From assembly GCA_003210735.1 (NCBI GenBank), contig QCUM01000010.1, forward strand, positions 1 to 62,364: 62,364 nt of DNA, read 5' to 3'. The notes beneath the pieces were generated by a model. It made no database searches, had not been told where the DNA came from, and worked only from the letters and a program-made list of their open reading frames with translations. The first letter of the stretch is position 1. Every line of letters starts with the position of its first letter. This stretch comes from Synechococcus sp. AG-679-D13 (GTDB taxonomy: Bacteria; Cyanobacteriota; Cyanobacteriia; PCC-6307; Cyanobiaceae). A program made the position numbers and the translations under genes. Below are positions 10,925-19,925 of this stretch, one piece after another.

Positions 10925-11744
10925 GGATTCCATCCCTTCGGCTCCCTCCACGACCAGCGACGTGCTGACCATTGGTGGACGTGACTTCAACAGCCGCCTG
11001 TTCACGGGGACAGGCAAATACCCCTCGATGCCGGTGATGCAGCAGAGCATCGAATGCTCCGGCTGCGACATGGTGACCGTGGCTGTCCGCCGGGTGCAAA
11101 CGGTTGCTGCGGGCCATGCCGGTTTGATGGAGGCCATCGACTGGCAACGGATCTGGATGCTGCCTAACACCGCCGGCTGCACCAACGCCGAGGAAGCGGT
11201 GCGGGTGGCCAGACTCGGCCGGGAACTGGCCAAGCTTGCTGGTCAGGAGGAGAACACCTTTGTGAAGCTGGAGGTGATCCCCGACAGCCGTCATCTCCTG
11301 CCCGATCCGATCGGCACCCTGGAAGCAGCAGAACAACTGGTGAAGGAGGGATTCATCGTTCTGCCCTACATCAATGCTGATCCGCTGCTGGCCAAGCATC
11401 TGGAAGACGTCGGCTGCGCCACTGTGATGCCCTTGGGGTCTCCGATCGGCTCCGGCCAAGGTTTGAACAATGCCGCCAACATCGCCCTGATCATCGAGAA
11501 CGCCGGCGTTCCCGTGGTGGTGGATGCCGGAATCGGTGTACCCAGCGAGGCCGCCCAGGCCATGGAGATGGGCGCTGACGCGGTCTTGGTGAACAGTGCC
11601 ATCGCCCTGGCCGGCGAGCCCGCGGCCATGGCCCAAGCCATGGGTCAGGCGGTCACGGCCGGTCGGACGGCCTACCGCTCCGGTCGGCTGCCGAAACGCG
11701 GTGAGGCCTCGGCCAGCTCACCGACTCAGGGAGTGGTGAAGTAA
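10923..11744 (+). CDS. thiG: thiazole synthase ThiG
   Basis: Builds the thiazole phosphate of thiamine from 1-deoxy-xylulose 5-phosphate, dehydroglycine and ThiS thiocarboxylate. The conserved blocks [27 protein letters not shown] (Lys115 should form the substrate imine), [13 protein letters not shown] and [13 protein letters not shown] are intact; length 273 residues. The ATG at 10923 gives about 13 more N-terminal residues than E. coli ThiG; a GTG at 10962 would give the shorter form and also remove the overlap with the divergent gene. thiL lies in the same window at 30.9 kb but not beside it. Confidence 0.95.
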   Translation: MDSIPSAPSTTSDVLTIGGRDFNSRLFTGTGKYPSMPVMQQSIECSGCDMVTVAVRRVQTVAAGHAGLMEAIDWQRIWMLPNTAGCTNAEEAVRVARLGRELAKLAGQEENTFVKLEVIPDSRHLLPDPIGTLEAAEQLVKEGFIVLPYINADPLLAKHLEDVGCATVMPLGSPIGSGQGLNNAANIALIIENAGVPVVVDAGIGVPSEAAQAMEMGADAVLVNSAIALAGEPAAMAQAMGQAVTAGRTAYRSGRLPKRGEASASSPTQGVVK

Positions 11745-11844
11745 TCAATCGTGATGAAGAGATCTGAAGTGAGATGAAGCCTCCTACACATCGGCAGTCA
11801 TTAGGCAAATTGACTCATAAGGTCCGACCAATCGCATTCGACCC

Positions 11845-12018
11845 ATGCAGGTCACCACGGAAGACGGCGGTCGCCTGAACGCCTTCGCGAAGGAGCCTCG
11901 GATGGAGGTGATGGACGCTGAGACCAGCCGTAATCGAGGTCGCAGCTCCCTGATGATGCTGATCGGCGGCACCGTACTGGTTGGCGCAATGATGGCTGTT
12001 TCCGTTGCCATCAGCTGA
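11845..12018 (+). CDS. Psb34-like (ssl1498 family) one-helix photosystem II-associated protein
   Basis: A 57-residue product: a soluble start with EDGGRLNAFAKEPRMEVMD, then a single membrane helix (LMMLIGGTVLVGAMMAVSVA). The pattern of an acidic Gly, then LNxFAxEPxM, then one C-terminal helix is that of the cyanobacterial ssl1498/Psb34 family, small high-light-inducible-like proteins bound to photosystem II assembly intermediates. The ATG at 11845 is the only good start. The gene sits alone between thiG and sqdB in the same direction, with 100 and 72 bases on its two sides, so it may have its own promoter. Assignment is from memory of the family motif. Confidence 0.72.
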   Translation: MQVTTEDGGRLNAFAKEPRMEVMDAETSRNRGRSSLMMLIGGTVLVGAMMAVSVAIS

Positions 12019-12090
12019 AAAAAGTTCAGGAAAATCCCTGTAGTAGCTTGCCCTGAGTGAGCATCTTGCTCTTTCCTGCAGGAGTTTGGG

Positions 12091-13287
12091 GTGAAAGTTC
12101 TCGTTCTCGGCGGCGACGGCTTCTGTGGCTGGCCCTGTGCGGTGAACCTGGCGGATCAGGGTCATGAGGTTTTGATCGTCGACGATCTGAGCCGACGCAA
12201 AATTGACATCGATCTCGAGGTGGAATCCCTCACACCGATCGTCAGCATCGGTGAGCGCCTCAAGGCCTGGGAGGAGATCGGCGGCAAGCCGATTCGCTTC
12301 CTCCACATGGATATTGCCCATGAATACCAGCGTCTGCTCGACCTGCTGCTTGAGGAAAGGCCCGATTCAGTGGTGCACTTCGCCGAACAGCGTGCAGCGC
12401 CCTATTCGATGAAGAGCAGCGCCACCAAGCGCTACACCGTCGATAACAACGTCAACGGCACCCACAACCTGCTGGCCGCCATTGTTGAAAGCGGTCTCGA
12501 CATTCACGTGGTGCACCTCGGCACCATGGGCGTCTACGGCTACGGGTCACACCGCGGCGCCACCATCCCGGAGGGCTATCTCAAGGTCGAAGTGCCTCAG
12601 CCGGATGGCAGTCGCTTCGAGGAGGAGATCCTCCATCCCGCCAGTCCTGGCAGTGTTTATCACATGACCAAGACGCTGGACCAACTGCTCTTCCTTTACT
12701 ACAACAAAAACGACAAGGTCCGCATCACCGATCTGCACCAGGGCATTGTCTGGGGCACGAACACCGAAGCCACGGATCGTGATCCTCGTCTAACCAACCG
12801 GTTTGATTACGACGGTGATTACGGAACGGTGCTCAACCGCTTCCTCATGCAGGCCGCCATCGGCTATCCCCTCACCGTGCACGGCACGGGTGGCCAGACG
12901 CGTGCATTCATTCACATTCGCGACTCGGTGCGCTGTGTCCAGCTCGCCCTGGACAACCCTCCGGAACAAGGGGAACGCGTGAAGATCTTCAACCAGATGA
13001 CCGAGAGTCATCAAGTGGGCGAACTGGCCAAAAAAGTGGCTGCCCTCACTGGGGCAGAGGTCAACAATTTGCCCAACCCGCGCAACGAAGCCGTTGAAAA
13101 CGACCTGATCGTTGATAATCGCTGCTTCCTGGAGCTCGGCCTCAACCCGACCACCCTCGACAACGGATTGCTGAAGGAAGTGGTGGAAATCGCCACCCGC
13201 TACGCGGACCGCTGCGACCGTAACCGCATCCTTTGCACCTCAGCCTGGACCAAAACTCAGGCCCAGGCCATCGGCACCGCCTCCTGA
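12091..13287 (+). CDS. sqdB: UDP-sulfoquinovose synthase
   Basis: Converts UDP-glucose and sulfite to UDP-sulfoquinovose, head-group donor for the thylakoid sulfolipid SQDG. The extended SDR fold shows the NAD-binding LVLGGDGFCGWP at the N-terminus, the HLGTMGVYG Thr and the YHMTK Tyr/Lys pair. Length 398 residues, normal for the family. A GTG at 12091, preceded by AGGAG, is the start. sqdX follows after 13 bases, the standard sulfolipid operon. Confidence 0.97.
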   Translation: MKVLVLGGDGFCGWPCAVNLADQGHEVLIVDDLSRRKIDIDLEVESLTPIVSIGERLKAWEEIGGKPIRFLHMDIAHEYQRLLDLLLEERPDSVVHFAEQRAAPYSMKSSATKRYTVDNNVNGTHNLLAAIVESGLDIHVVHLGTMGVYGYGSHRGATIPEGYLKVEVPQPDGSRFEEEILHPASPGSVYHMTKTLDQLLFLYYNKNDKVRITDLHQGIVWGTNTEATDRDPRLTNRFDYDGDYGTVLNRFLMQAAIGYPLTVHGTGGQTRAFIHIRDSVRCVQLALDNPPEQGERVKIFNQMTESHQVGELAKKVAALTGAEVNNLPNPRNEAVENDLIVDNRCFLELGLNPTTLDNGLLKEVVEIATRYADRCDRNRILCTSAWTKTQAQAIGTAS

Positions 13288-13300
13288 TCAGGCTCACCCC

Positions 13301-14446
13301 TTGAAAATCGCCTTCTTCACTGAAACCTTCTTGCCGAAGGTTGATGGCATCGTCACCCGTCTCACCAAGACGGTGCGCCATCTCGTGGAAGCTGGTGATG
13401 AGGTGGTGGTGTTCTGTCCGGAGGGCTGCCCGGATGAATACATGGGGGCACGTTTAATCGGTGTGCCAGCGATGCCGCTGCCGCTCTACCCAGAACTGAA
13501 GCTGGCGCTGCCGCGGCCGGCCGTCTCTGAAGCCATTGATGAGTTTCAACCCGACCTGATCCATGTGGTGAACCCCGCTGTGCTCGGTCTTGGTGGAATC
13601 TGGCTGGCAAAAAGCAAGGACATCCCCCTGGTCGCGAGTTACCACACCCATCTGCCGAAATACCTCGAGCACTACGGCCTTGGGATGCTGGAACCCCTTT
13701 TGTGGGAAATGCTTAAAGCTGCCCACAACCAGGCATTGCTCAACCTCTGCACCTCCACCGCAATGGTGCAGGAACTCAGCGACAAGGGAATCCAACACAC
13801 TGACCTGTGGCAGCGGGGAGTCGACACCGATCTCTTCCGCCCCGAGCTGCGCAGCACGACCATGCGGGAGCGGCTACTGGGGGGCCATGACGACCGCGGC
13901 GGCGTCTTGCTGTACGTGGGCCGTCTCTCCGCCGAAAAACAGATCGAACGCATCCGGCCGGTGCTGGAGGCTTTGCCTGACACGCGGCTGGCCCTCGTTG
14001 GAGACGGACCGCACCGCCAACAACTCGAAAAGCATTTCGACGGCACTGCCACCACCTTCGTGGGCTACCTATCGGGGGAAGAGCTGGCCAGCGCATACGC
14101 CAGCGGCGATGCATTTCTGTTTCCCTCAAGCACCGAAACCCTTGGCCTGGTGCTGCTGGAAGCCATGGCTGCCGGTTGCCCGGTGGTCGGTGCGAACCGA
14201 GGGGGCATTCCCGACATCATCACGGATGGGACCAACGGATGCCTGTACGAACCCGATGGTGCCGATGGCGGGGCCGGAAGCCTGATTGAGGCCACACAAC
14301 GCTTGCTCGGCGACGCGACCGAACGTCAGGCTCTCCGGACAGCCGCTCGCCAGGAAGCCGAACGCTGGGGCTGGGCCGGAGCCACTGAACAGCTGCGCGG
14401 CTACTACAGGCAGGTGCTCAGTCAACCAGCTCTGACGGCGGCCTGA
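13301..14446 (+). CDS. sqdX: sulfoquinovosyl diacylglycerol synthase
   Basis: GT4-family glycosyltransferase that moves sulfoquinovose from its UDP donor to diacylglycerol at the membrane. The acceptor domain begins MKIAFFTETFLPKVDGIVTR; the donor domain has LLYVGRLSAEKQIE, FLFPSSTETLGLVLLEAMAAG and PVVGANRGGIPDII, the GT4 nucleotide-binding motifs. Length 381 residues. A TTG at 13301 is taken as start because it begins the conserved N-terminal strand and lies 13 bases after sqdB. The 3' end overlaps the convergent penicillin-binding protein gene by 29 bases. Confidence 0.95.
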   Translation: MKIAFFTETFLPKVDGIVTRLTKTVRHLVEAGDEVVVFCPEGCPDEYMGARLIGVPAMPLPLYPELKLALPRPAVSEAIDEFQPDLIHVVNPAVLGLGGIWLAKSKDIPLVASYHTHLPKYLEHYGLGMLEPLLWEMLKAAHNQALLNLCTSTAMVQELSDKGIQHTDLWQRGVDTDLFRPELRSTTMRERLLGGHDDRGGVLLYVGRLSAEKQIERIRPVLEALPDTRLALVGDGPHRQQLEKHFDGTATTFVGYLSGEELASAYASGDAFLFPSSTETLGLVLLEAMAAGCPVVGANRGGIPDIITDGTNGCLYEPDGADGGAGSLIEATQRLLGDATERQALRTAARQEAERWGWAGATEQLRGYYRQVLSQPALTAA

Positions 14447-16229
14447 CTGTTCGCAAACTTTGCCATTTGGCCAGAACTTTTTTGGCCATCGGCAGCGCAT
14501 GCACTGAACCCCCACCAGGCGTGTTCTGAGCAAAGGCCACCACCACAATCTCTCCATCGGGGTAAGGGGCATAGGAGCCGAACCAGGCATGGTCCGGTCC
14601 CCCGGTGCTGTCCTCTGCCGTGCCGGTCTTACCGGCTGCCGGCGGAATCCCAGGACCGTTCAATCCGAATCCCGTCCCGTCGGAGACAACCTTGCGCAGT
14701 CCCTCCCGGATGGTCTCCAACGTTGATGGTTTCAGGTCGACCCTTCGCCGGTGCTCCGTTGCCATCCAATCGACGCCTCCCGAGGCCAGATGCGGGGTCA
14801 CCAGCCAACCGCCGTTGGCAAACACTGCATACGCGCGGGCCAGCTGCAACGGCGTGATCTGCACCACCGACTGCCCAATGGAGGCACTGGCCATGTCCTC
14901 CGGAATCCAAGGAACTGAACCCGGCTCAGCCCAGCCACGCCCACGATCAGCCCAGGTCTCATCACCCACAAGACCGACACTTTCTTCCCAGTCGACCTCA
15001 ATTCCCGTCTTGCTCTGGAAACCAAGCTGGTCGGCTGCCTGCTTCAACGCCATGGAGCCCGCACCCACGCCGACCTGATAGAAGAAGGTGTTGCTGGAAT
15101 GCCGCAGGGCATCGGCATAACCAATGGTGCCGAAGCCGCGGCCGTTGTGATCCGGGAAACAGTGACCGCCATAGGTAATGCAGGCGGTGGTCTTCAGGGT
15201 GGTGTCAGGTGGGAACTTGCCGGATTCCATCCCGGCTATCGCGGTGACAGGTTTCCAGGTGCTGCCTGGGTCATAGGCGTTCATCGCACGCGACATCAAT
15301 GGCTTGGCCGGGTTGGCAAAAAGAGCGTCGTACTCCTTCTGGGTTGTGATCAGCTTTGAGAAAAAGTTGGGATCGAAACCCGGCTTGCTGGCCAAAGCCA
15401 GCACAGCACCATCCCTGGGATCAAGAGCCACCACCGCACCGCCGGGCTTATCGGCCAGCGCCTGCTCCGCCACGCGCTGCAAATCAAGATCCAGCGTCAG
15501 GGTCAGGTCCATGCCTGCTTTCGATGGGCGATCACCCAGGTTGCGCTGAACCTCGCCCATGGCGTTGACCTCCAGCATCTGGCCACCCCATGCCCCCCGA
15601 AGATGAGACTCATAGGCAGCCTCGACACCGGTCCGACCAATGCGGTCTCGGATCCGGTAGCCCTTTTCAACCAAGACTTCGTACTCCCCTTCGGTGATCG
15701 GCTGGGTGTAACCGAGAGCATGGGCCGCCAGGCTTCCGTGGGGGTAGTGACGAAGAATCTCCACATCCACCTGAGCACCGTTCAAACCCAGGGCCTGCTC
15801 GCGAAAGCGCAGCACTTGCTCTGGCTTCAGTTCTCGCACCAAGGTGGTGCGATAACCACCAGGGTCAAGACCGCGATCGCGACGCTGATCCAGCAAGGCC
15901 GGATCAAGGCTCAACAAACGGGCCAGACGACCGCGCAGATCCGGCCAATCCGCATCGAGGACCAAGCGGGGTTCGAGGAACAGGGAATAGGACAGTCGGC
16001 TTGATGCCAACACCCGACCCTTCCTGTCGAGCAGACGACCGCGCATCGGTGAGCGTGGCACCAGACGAATCCGGTTCTCATCGGCCAGTTCACGGAAGCG
16101 AGGCCCCTCGAGCAACTGCATCCAGGCCAGGCGAGCCGTCATGGCAGCACTGAACATCAGCACCACACAAAGCAATACCAATGGTTGTTGACGCAGCCCC
16201 GCATGTCGCTGCTGCGGAATCCGGGCCAT
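14418..16229 (-). CDS. mrdA: penicillin-binding protein 2, peptidoglycan transpeptidase
   Basis: Class B transpeptidase that crosslinks peptidoglycan during cell elongation. A single N-terminal membrane anchor is followed by a dimerisation/pedestal domain and the transpeptidase domain with active Ser in GSTWK, the SSN motif (RHSSNTFFY) and KTG (AGKTGTAE). Length 603 residues. The N-terminal RGRLLDRKGRVLASS is the usual class B block. It starts four bases after the end of the upstream small gene, and the three genes from 17214 to 14418 look like one leftward operon. FtsI is the other class B option, but the sequence and length fit PBP2 better. Confidence 0.93.
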   Translation of the reverse strand: MARIPQQRHAGLRQQPLVLLCVVLMFSAAMTARLAWMQLLEGPRFRELADENRIRLVPRSPMRGRLLDRKGRVLASSRLSYSLFLEPRLVLDADWPDLRGRLARLLSLDPALLDQRRDRGLDPGGYRTTLVRELKPEQVLRFREQALGLNGAQVDVEILRHYPHGSLAAHALGYTQPITEGEYEVLVEKGYRIRDRIGRTGVEAAYESHLRGAWGGQMLEVNAMGEVQRNLGDRPSKAGMDLTLTLDLDLQRVAEQALADKPGGAVVALDPRDGAVLALASKPGFDPNFFSKLITTQKEYDALFANPAKPLMSRAMNAYDPGSTWKPVTAIAGMESGKFPPDTTLKTTACITYGGHCFPDHNGRGFGTIGYADALRHSSNTFFYQVGVGAGSMALKQAADQLGFQSKTGIEVDWEESVGLVGDETWADRGRGWAEPGSVPWIPEDMASASIGQSVVQITPLQLARAYAVFANGGWLVTPHLASGGVDWMATEHRRRVDLKPSTLETIREGLRKVVSDGTGFGLNGPGIPPAAGKTGTAEDSTGGPDHAWFGSYAPYPDGEIVVVAFAQNTPGGGSVHALPMAKKVLAKWQSLRTVRPPSELVD

Positions 16230-16233
16230 GAAT

Positions 16234-16596
16234 TCAGGTGTCCTGAAGGTGTCCCTTCAGAAGATCCAACCGCTGTTCGATCCGCTGCAAGGTCTCGATC
16301 AGATCATCACGCTCATCGGAGGGATCTTCCACCGAAACCGCAACGGGCATCACAGGATTACCCAGTCCAGGGCTGACGGCATCCAATTGGTCGCGCACAT
16401 TGCGTGCCGCTGGTTCACCCTCCTGACGCAGGGATTGGACAGGATCATCCGTGCCGGTGGTGAAGACCTCAGCCACCTTGGCCGGCCCTCCCTGTCGCGC
16501 TCGTTCCAACACGGCGAGACCAATCGGCAGGACGTCCTGCATCACGGACAACCGCAACTGATCCAGGGGATTGTCGGGAACGGAGTCAGCAGGCAT
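16234..16596 (-). CDS. conserved hypothetical protein upstream of PBP2
   Basis: A 120-residue acidic soluble protein with no recognised domain. The first half is probably helical (DQLRLSVMQDVLPIGLAVLE), the middle has proline and a block of small residues, and the end is a predicted helix or coiled coil (ETLQRIEQRLDLLKGHL). It lies between a 202-residue hypothetical gene and PBP2 with gaps of nine and four bases, so it is probably translated from the same mRNA. A wall-related role is suggested only by position. Confidence 0.7.
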   Translation of the reverse strand: MPADSVPDNPLDQLRLSVMQDVLPIGLAVLERARQGGPAKVAEVFTTGTDDPVQSLRQEGEPAARNVRDQLDAVSPGLGNPVMPVAVSVEDPSDERDDLIETLQRIEQRLDLLKGHLQDT

Positions 16597-16605
16597 CGGT
16601 TCCGT

Positions 16606-17214
16606 TCAGGAACGCTCAGTCTGTCCTGAAGGCAGCGAAAGTGTTGGGCACGCACTCTGACCAGCCCCTAGCGACCAGCCCGCCACCGAACTGAGCACCA
16701 TCAGCATCACCATCGGCACCAGGGCTTTATGGGTGGTCTCCATGGACAACCATTCACGCCAGGCACTGAGAAAACGAGTGCGTTCAAAGCGGCGCTGGTC
16801 GCGTTGCTCCTCCCGGTTGCGGCGGCGCAGGGCCTTATCCACCCAGCGCTCAAAGGCCTTCTTCTTCGTGATGGTCATCTTGCGCTCCACCTCAAGCATC
16901 TGGCCGGAACCAAGCTCGGGATGGAAGGTGCTGATCAGCTCCAAGCTCTTGAGGAACATCTCCACGGCGCCGTCATGAACGGCGGTGGCATGGTCATCCA
17001 ACTGATCCCAGGCCAGTTCGGGATAAAAGCGGAGACGGTTGGCAGCGATCTGATCTTCGGTGAGCTGACCTGGCTCCCGTAGCCAGCGGTCGGTATTGCT
17101 GTCAAACCTCCGCCAGTAGAGGAAAGGGTTGAGGTAGATCGTGCGGCCACCCAACTGAATGCTGTCCTGCTGCAGCCGTCTCTGCTGCACATCCTGCTGC
17201 TGTGTCGCGGTCAT
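16606..17214 (-). CDS. conserved hypothetical membrane-anchored protein
   Basis: The 202-residue protein has a soluble N-terminal region with many aromatic residues (YLNPFLYWRRFDSNTDRWLR), a helical middle, a strongly basic stretch (ALRRRNREEQRDQRRFERTR) and one C-terminal hydrophobic helix (ALVPMVMLMVLSSVAGWSLG), so it may be tail-anchored. I do not recognise the family; it looks like a picocyanobacterial conserved gene. It is the first gene of the apparent leftward operon ending in PBP2. The start at 17214 is an ATG with no better upstream option. Confidence 0.7.
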   Translation of the reverse strand: MTATQQQDVQQRRLQQDSIQLGGRTIYLNPFLYWRRFDSNTDRWLREPGQLTEDQIAANRLRFYPELAWDQLDDHATAVHDGAVEMFLKSLELISTFHPELGSGQMLEVERKMTITKKKAFERWVDKALRRRNREEQRDQRRFERTRFLSAWREWLSMETTHKALVPMVMLMVLSSVAGWSLGAGQSACPTLSLPSGQTERS

Positions 17215-17627
17215 CTACCCATGGCCAGTGGTCCAAGGTATCGACGATGAAAGGCCCTCGCCAGTTGTTGATCAGCCCCGAAGGAGCGTGGGTTTTGCTC
17301 TCACCAGTATCTGGAAGCACATTGCCCCGGATTCGGTAACCCAGACGCCTGAGAAAACGGCGGGGCGCCGCATATGCAGCCGGCACTGTGATGTTGCAAA
17401 TGCAGCAAAAAGCCGGGTACTTCAGATCAAGCAGTAGCTGTTGCTCTTGAGCAGTTTATGAAACGAACGTGGACCAGACTTCTCATAGACAATCAAAAAG
17501 ATGCGACCTGACCGCAAAAGCTCACTTCAATACTCTCATGCGATCAAACTCTCAAGTTCTCCTAAACATTTTAATGCCCAGATGTGAGCTAGAAGCCTAT
17601 TCACTAGCAACCTTCTTTTAGAAAAAC
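17215..17627. other. intergenic region with GC drop
   Basis: No convincing gene on either strand. The first 200 bases have composition like the surrounding chromosome; after about 17440 the sequence turns AT-rich, matching the orphan gene that follows. No tRNA, integrase fragment or direct repeat of the guaA end was found. It could hold the promoter of the leftward operon that starts at 17214 and the 3' untranslated region of the orphan gene. Confidence 0.6.
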
Positions 17628-18302
17628 TTAAACTCTTCGATCCAAGCTTAAACATTTAAATGATTCACCATAAAGAACTAATACTGTAGAAAAAATTCTT
17701 TCAAATATAAAAGGGAAATACGGAATTTTTCCATGACCGCGATACTGCAAGCGAACAGGAGAAAAAACCCTCCTAAGAATTATGTCAGAACTGTATACAG
17801 AACGATAGATTCTTTCGGAGATAGACATATAAAGATCCCAAAATCTCCTTGAAGCAACCCAATAATTTGAGTAGCATTCCACCATTGGTCCCATTCTGAT
17901 CTTTAACACTAAAGGGTCTAGATTTGCATCACGCAAAATTGTCTCCATCAAATCCAGAAGGCCTGGATGCGAGCGCTCACCCTGTGTCCAGACGTTAAAA
18001 AATCTGCTTGAAATTTTATAAGGACTCAACATAAAAACATCCACGTCATTATGCTCTGCAATGACGGTAGTTAAGCGCTCAGAAGTCCAGCCAGTCTTTA
18101 GATAAAACTTGGGAGAAAAGACACCTAGATGCGAAAACCCATTCTGAAAAGGATTGGTATAATAAAGCTGTCTCATTACGCCGTACTCGAATTCGTAGGG
18201 CTTAATCGGGTGAGAATTATCAAAAGGCTTGAAGCCCAAATCTAATAAGGCAAAAGTTTTAGGGCTGTAAAAAATTTGAAATATTTCTGGCTTGCTCCCC
18301 AT
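17628..18302 (-). CDS. AT-rich orphan gene, possible surface-glycan-associated protein
   Basis: A 224-residue protein in DNA clearly richer in AT than the rest of the window. Visible blocks are FYSPKTFALLDLGFKPFDNS, HLGVFSPKFYLKTGW, DVFMLSPYKISSRFFNVW, QGERSHPGL and SNYWVASRRFWDLYM. From memory these resemble a family found in polysaccharide and glycosyltransferase clusters, where the pattern FSPKF-KTG, then N-x-W/F-x-QGE-x-HPG, then NY-V-x-FW recurs; its biochemical role is unknown to me. There is no signal peptide. It starts five bases after the guaA coding end, so it may be read from the guaA transcript. Composition and position suggest horizontal acquisition. Confidence 0.7.
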   Translation of the reverse strand: MGSKPEIFQIFYSPKTFALLDLGFKPFDNSHPIKPYEFEYGVMRQLYYTNPFQNGFSHLGVFSPKFYLKTGWTSERLTTVIAEHNDVDVFMLSPYKISSRFFNVWTQGERSHPGLLDLMETILRDANLDPLVLKIRMGPMVECYSNYWVASRRFWDLYMSISERIYRSVYSSDIILRRVFSPVRLQYRGHGKIPYFPFIFERIFSTVLVLYGESFKCLSLDRRV

Positions 18303-18306
18303 GCTT

Positions 18307-19893
18307 TTATTCCCACTCGATGGTGCCAGGAGGCTTGCTGGTGATATCCAGCACCACGCGATTCACCCCCTTCACCTCGTTCACAATCCGATTGGAAATC
18401 GTTTCCATCAAGTCGTAGGGAAGCCGAGACCAGTCGGCCGTCATGCCGTCCTCACTGGACACACAGCGCAGCACGATCGGCCAGGCGTAGGTTCGTTTGT
18501 CCCCCATCACACCAACGGAACGCACCGGCAGCAGCACCGCAAAGGCCTGCCAGATGTCGTGATACAACCCTGCATCCCTGATCTCCTCGCGCACAATCAG
18601 ATCCGCATCGCGCAGACAGTTGAGCTTCTCGTCAGTGACCTCACCGAGGATTCGAATTGCGAGACCAGGACCTGGAAAGGGATGACGCCGCACAATCTCC
18701 TCCGGCAATCCAAGGGTGCGGCCCACTTTGCGCACTTCATCTTTGAAGAGTTTTCTCAGCGGTTCCACGAGCTTGAACTGAAGATCCTTCGGCAGGCCTC
18801 CCACGTTGTGGTGGCTCTTGATTTTCACGGCTACCCGCTCACCGGTTTTGGGGTCAACATTCGTTCCTGCACTCTCGATCACATCGGGGTAAAGGGTGCC
18901 CTGCGCCAGGTAATCGAAGGGTCCGAGACGCTTGCTCTCCTCTTCGAACACGCGGATGAACTCCGTACCGATGATCTTTCGCTTCTCCTCGGGATCGGTG
19001 ATGCCGTTCAGCTTGCCGATGAAGCGCTGACGGGCATTGATGTACTCCACATGGATGTTGAACTTGCGGTCGAAGAAGTCCATCAGGAACTCGGGCTCCC
19101 CCTTCCGCATGAAGCCCTGGTCGATGAACATGCAGGTGAGCTGATCACCAATCGCTTTCTTCAGCAGGAAGGCCAAGGTGGATGAGTCCACACCACCGGA
19201 AAGGGCAAGCAACACACGCTTTTCGCCCACCTGCTGCCGCACCAAGGCGACGGCCTCATCGATAAAGGCGCTGGTGGTCCAGTCCGGATCACAGCCACAG
19301 ACGTGGTAAACGAAATTGCGGATCAAAGCCATACCGCAGGTGGAATGAACCACCTCCGGATGGAACTGCACGCCATAAAGCTTGCGCTGCAGGTTGGCCA
19401 CCGCCGCCTCAGGGGTGTTGGCGGTGTGGGCGAGACGAACAAAGCCTTCGGGCAGCGCCTTGACCGAATCCCCATGGCTCATCCACATCGTCGAACCGTT
19501 GTCGACGTTGGTGAGCAGATCAGTGGGGTCATCCACCTCGAGCGGAGCCTTGCCGTATTCGGCCTTGCCGGTGGCCGCTTCGACCACACCACCGAGCTGC
19601 TGCACCATCAGCTGCATGCCGTAACAGACCCCGAGCACAGGGATATCCAGGTTCCAGATGTTTGGGTCACACAGAGGCGCATGGTCCGCATACACGGAAC
19701 TGGGGCCACCGCTGAGGATGATTCCCTTCGGAGCCATCCGGCGCAACTCTTCAGCTGACGTGCTGTAACCAAGCACCACTGAAAACACCTCGGTCTCCCG
19801 CACGCGGCGAGCGATCAGCTCGGAATATTGCGAACCGAAATCAAGGATGACGATGGCCGGCTGACGCTGACCGTCGGAGGAGTGCTGGGACAT
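18307..19893 (-). CDS. guaA: GMP synthase (glutamine-hydrolysing)
   Basis: Converts XMP to GMP with glutamine as amino donor. The class I glutamine amidotransferase domain has [11 protein letters not shown] with the nucleophile Cys and [11 protein letters not shown] with the His; the ATP pyrophosphatase domain has [14 protein letters not shown] (PP-loop), and the C-terminal dimerisation domain ends in the universal PGTIEWE. Length 528 residues. cbiD lies 32 bases upstream on the same strand. The 3' end is a known target site for mobile islands in several bacteria, and here an AT-rich orphan gene follows directly. Confidence 0.98.
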   Translation of the reverse strand: MSQHSSDGQRQPAIVILDFGSQYSELIARRVRETEVFSVVLGYSTSAEELRRMAPKGIILSGGPSSVYADHAPLCDPNIWNLDIPVLGVCYGMQLMVQQLGGVVEAATGKAEYGKAPLEVDDPTDLLTNVDNGSTMWMSHGDSVKALPEGFVRLAHTANTPEAAVANLQRKLYGVQFHPEVVHSTCGMALIRNFVYHVCGCDPDWTTSAFIDEAVALVRQQVGEKRVLLALSGGVDSSTLAFLLKKAIGDQLTCMFIDQGFMRKGEPEFLMDFFDRKFNIHVEYINARQRFIGKLNGITDPEEKRKIIGTEFIRVFEEESKRLGPFDYLAQGTLYPDVIESAGTNVDPKTGERVAVKIKSHHNVGGLPKDLQFKLVEPLRKLFKDEVRKVGRTLGLPEEIVRRHPFPGPGLAIRILGEVTDEKLNCLRDADLIVREEIRDAGLYHDIWQAFAVLLPVRSVGVMGDKRTYAWPIVLRCVSSEDGMTADWSRLPYDLMETISNRIVNEVKGVNRVVLDITSKPPGTIEWE

Positions 19894-19925
19894 CGATCCT
19901 CAAATGTGTCGCGTTGCGACGACCG

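Noticed and set aside
17102..17386. 94-codon minus-strand frame upstream of and overlapping the 202-residue hypothetical gene
   Set aside because: No hydrophobic or domain pattern, and most of its 3' half is in another frame of a better gene.
18292..19185. 297-codon open frame on the plus strand opposite guaA
   Set aside because: Antisense of guaA with no recognisable motif.
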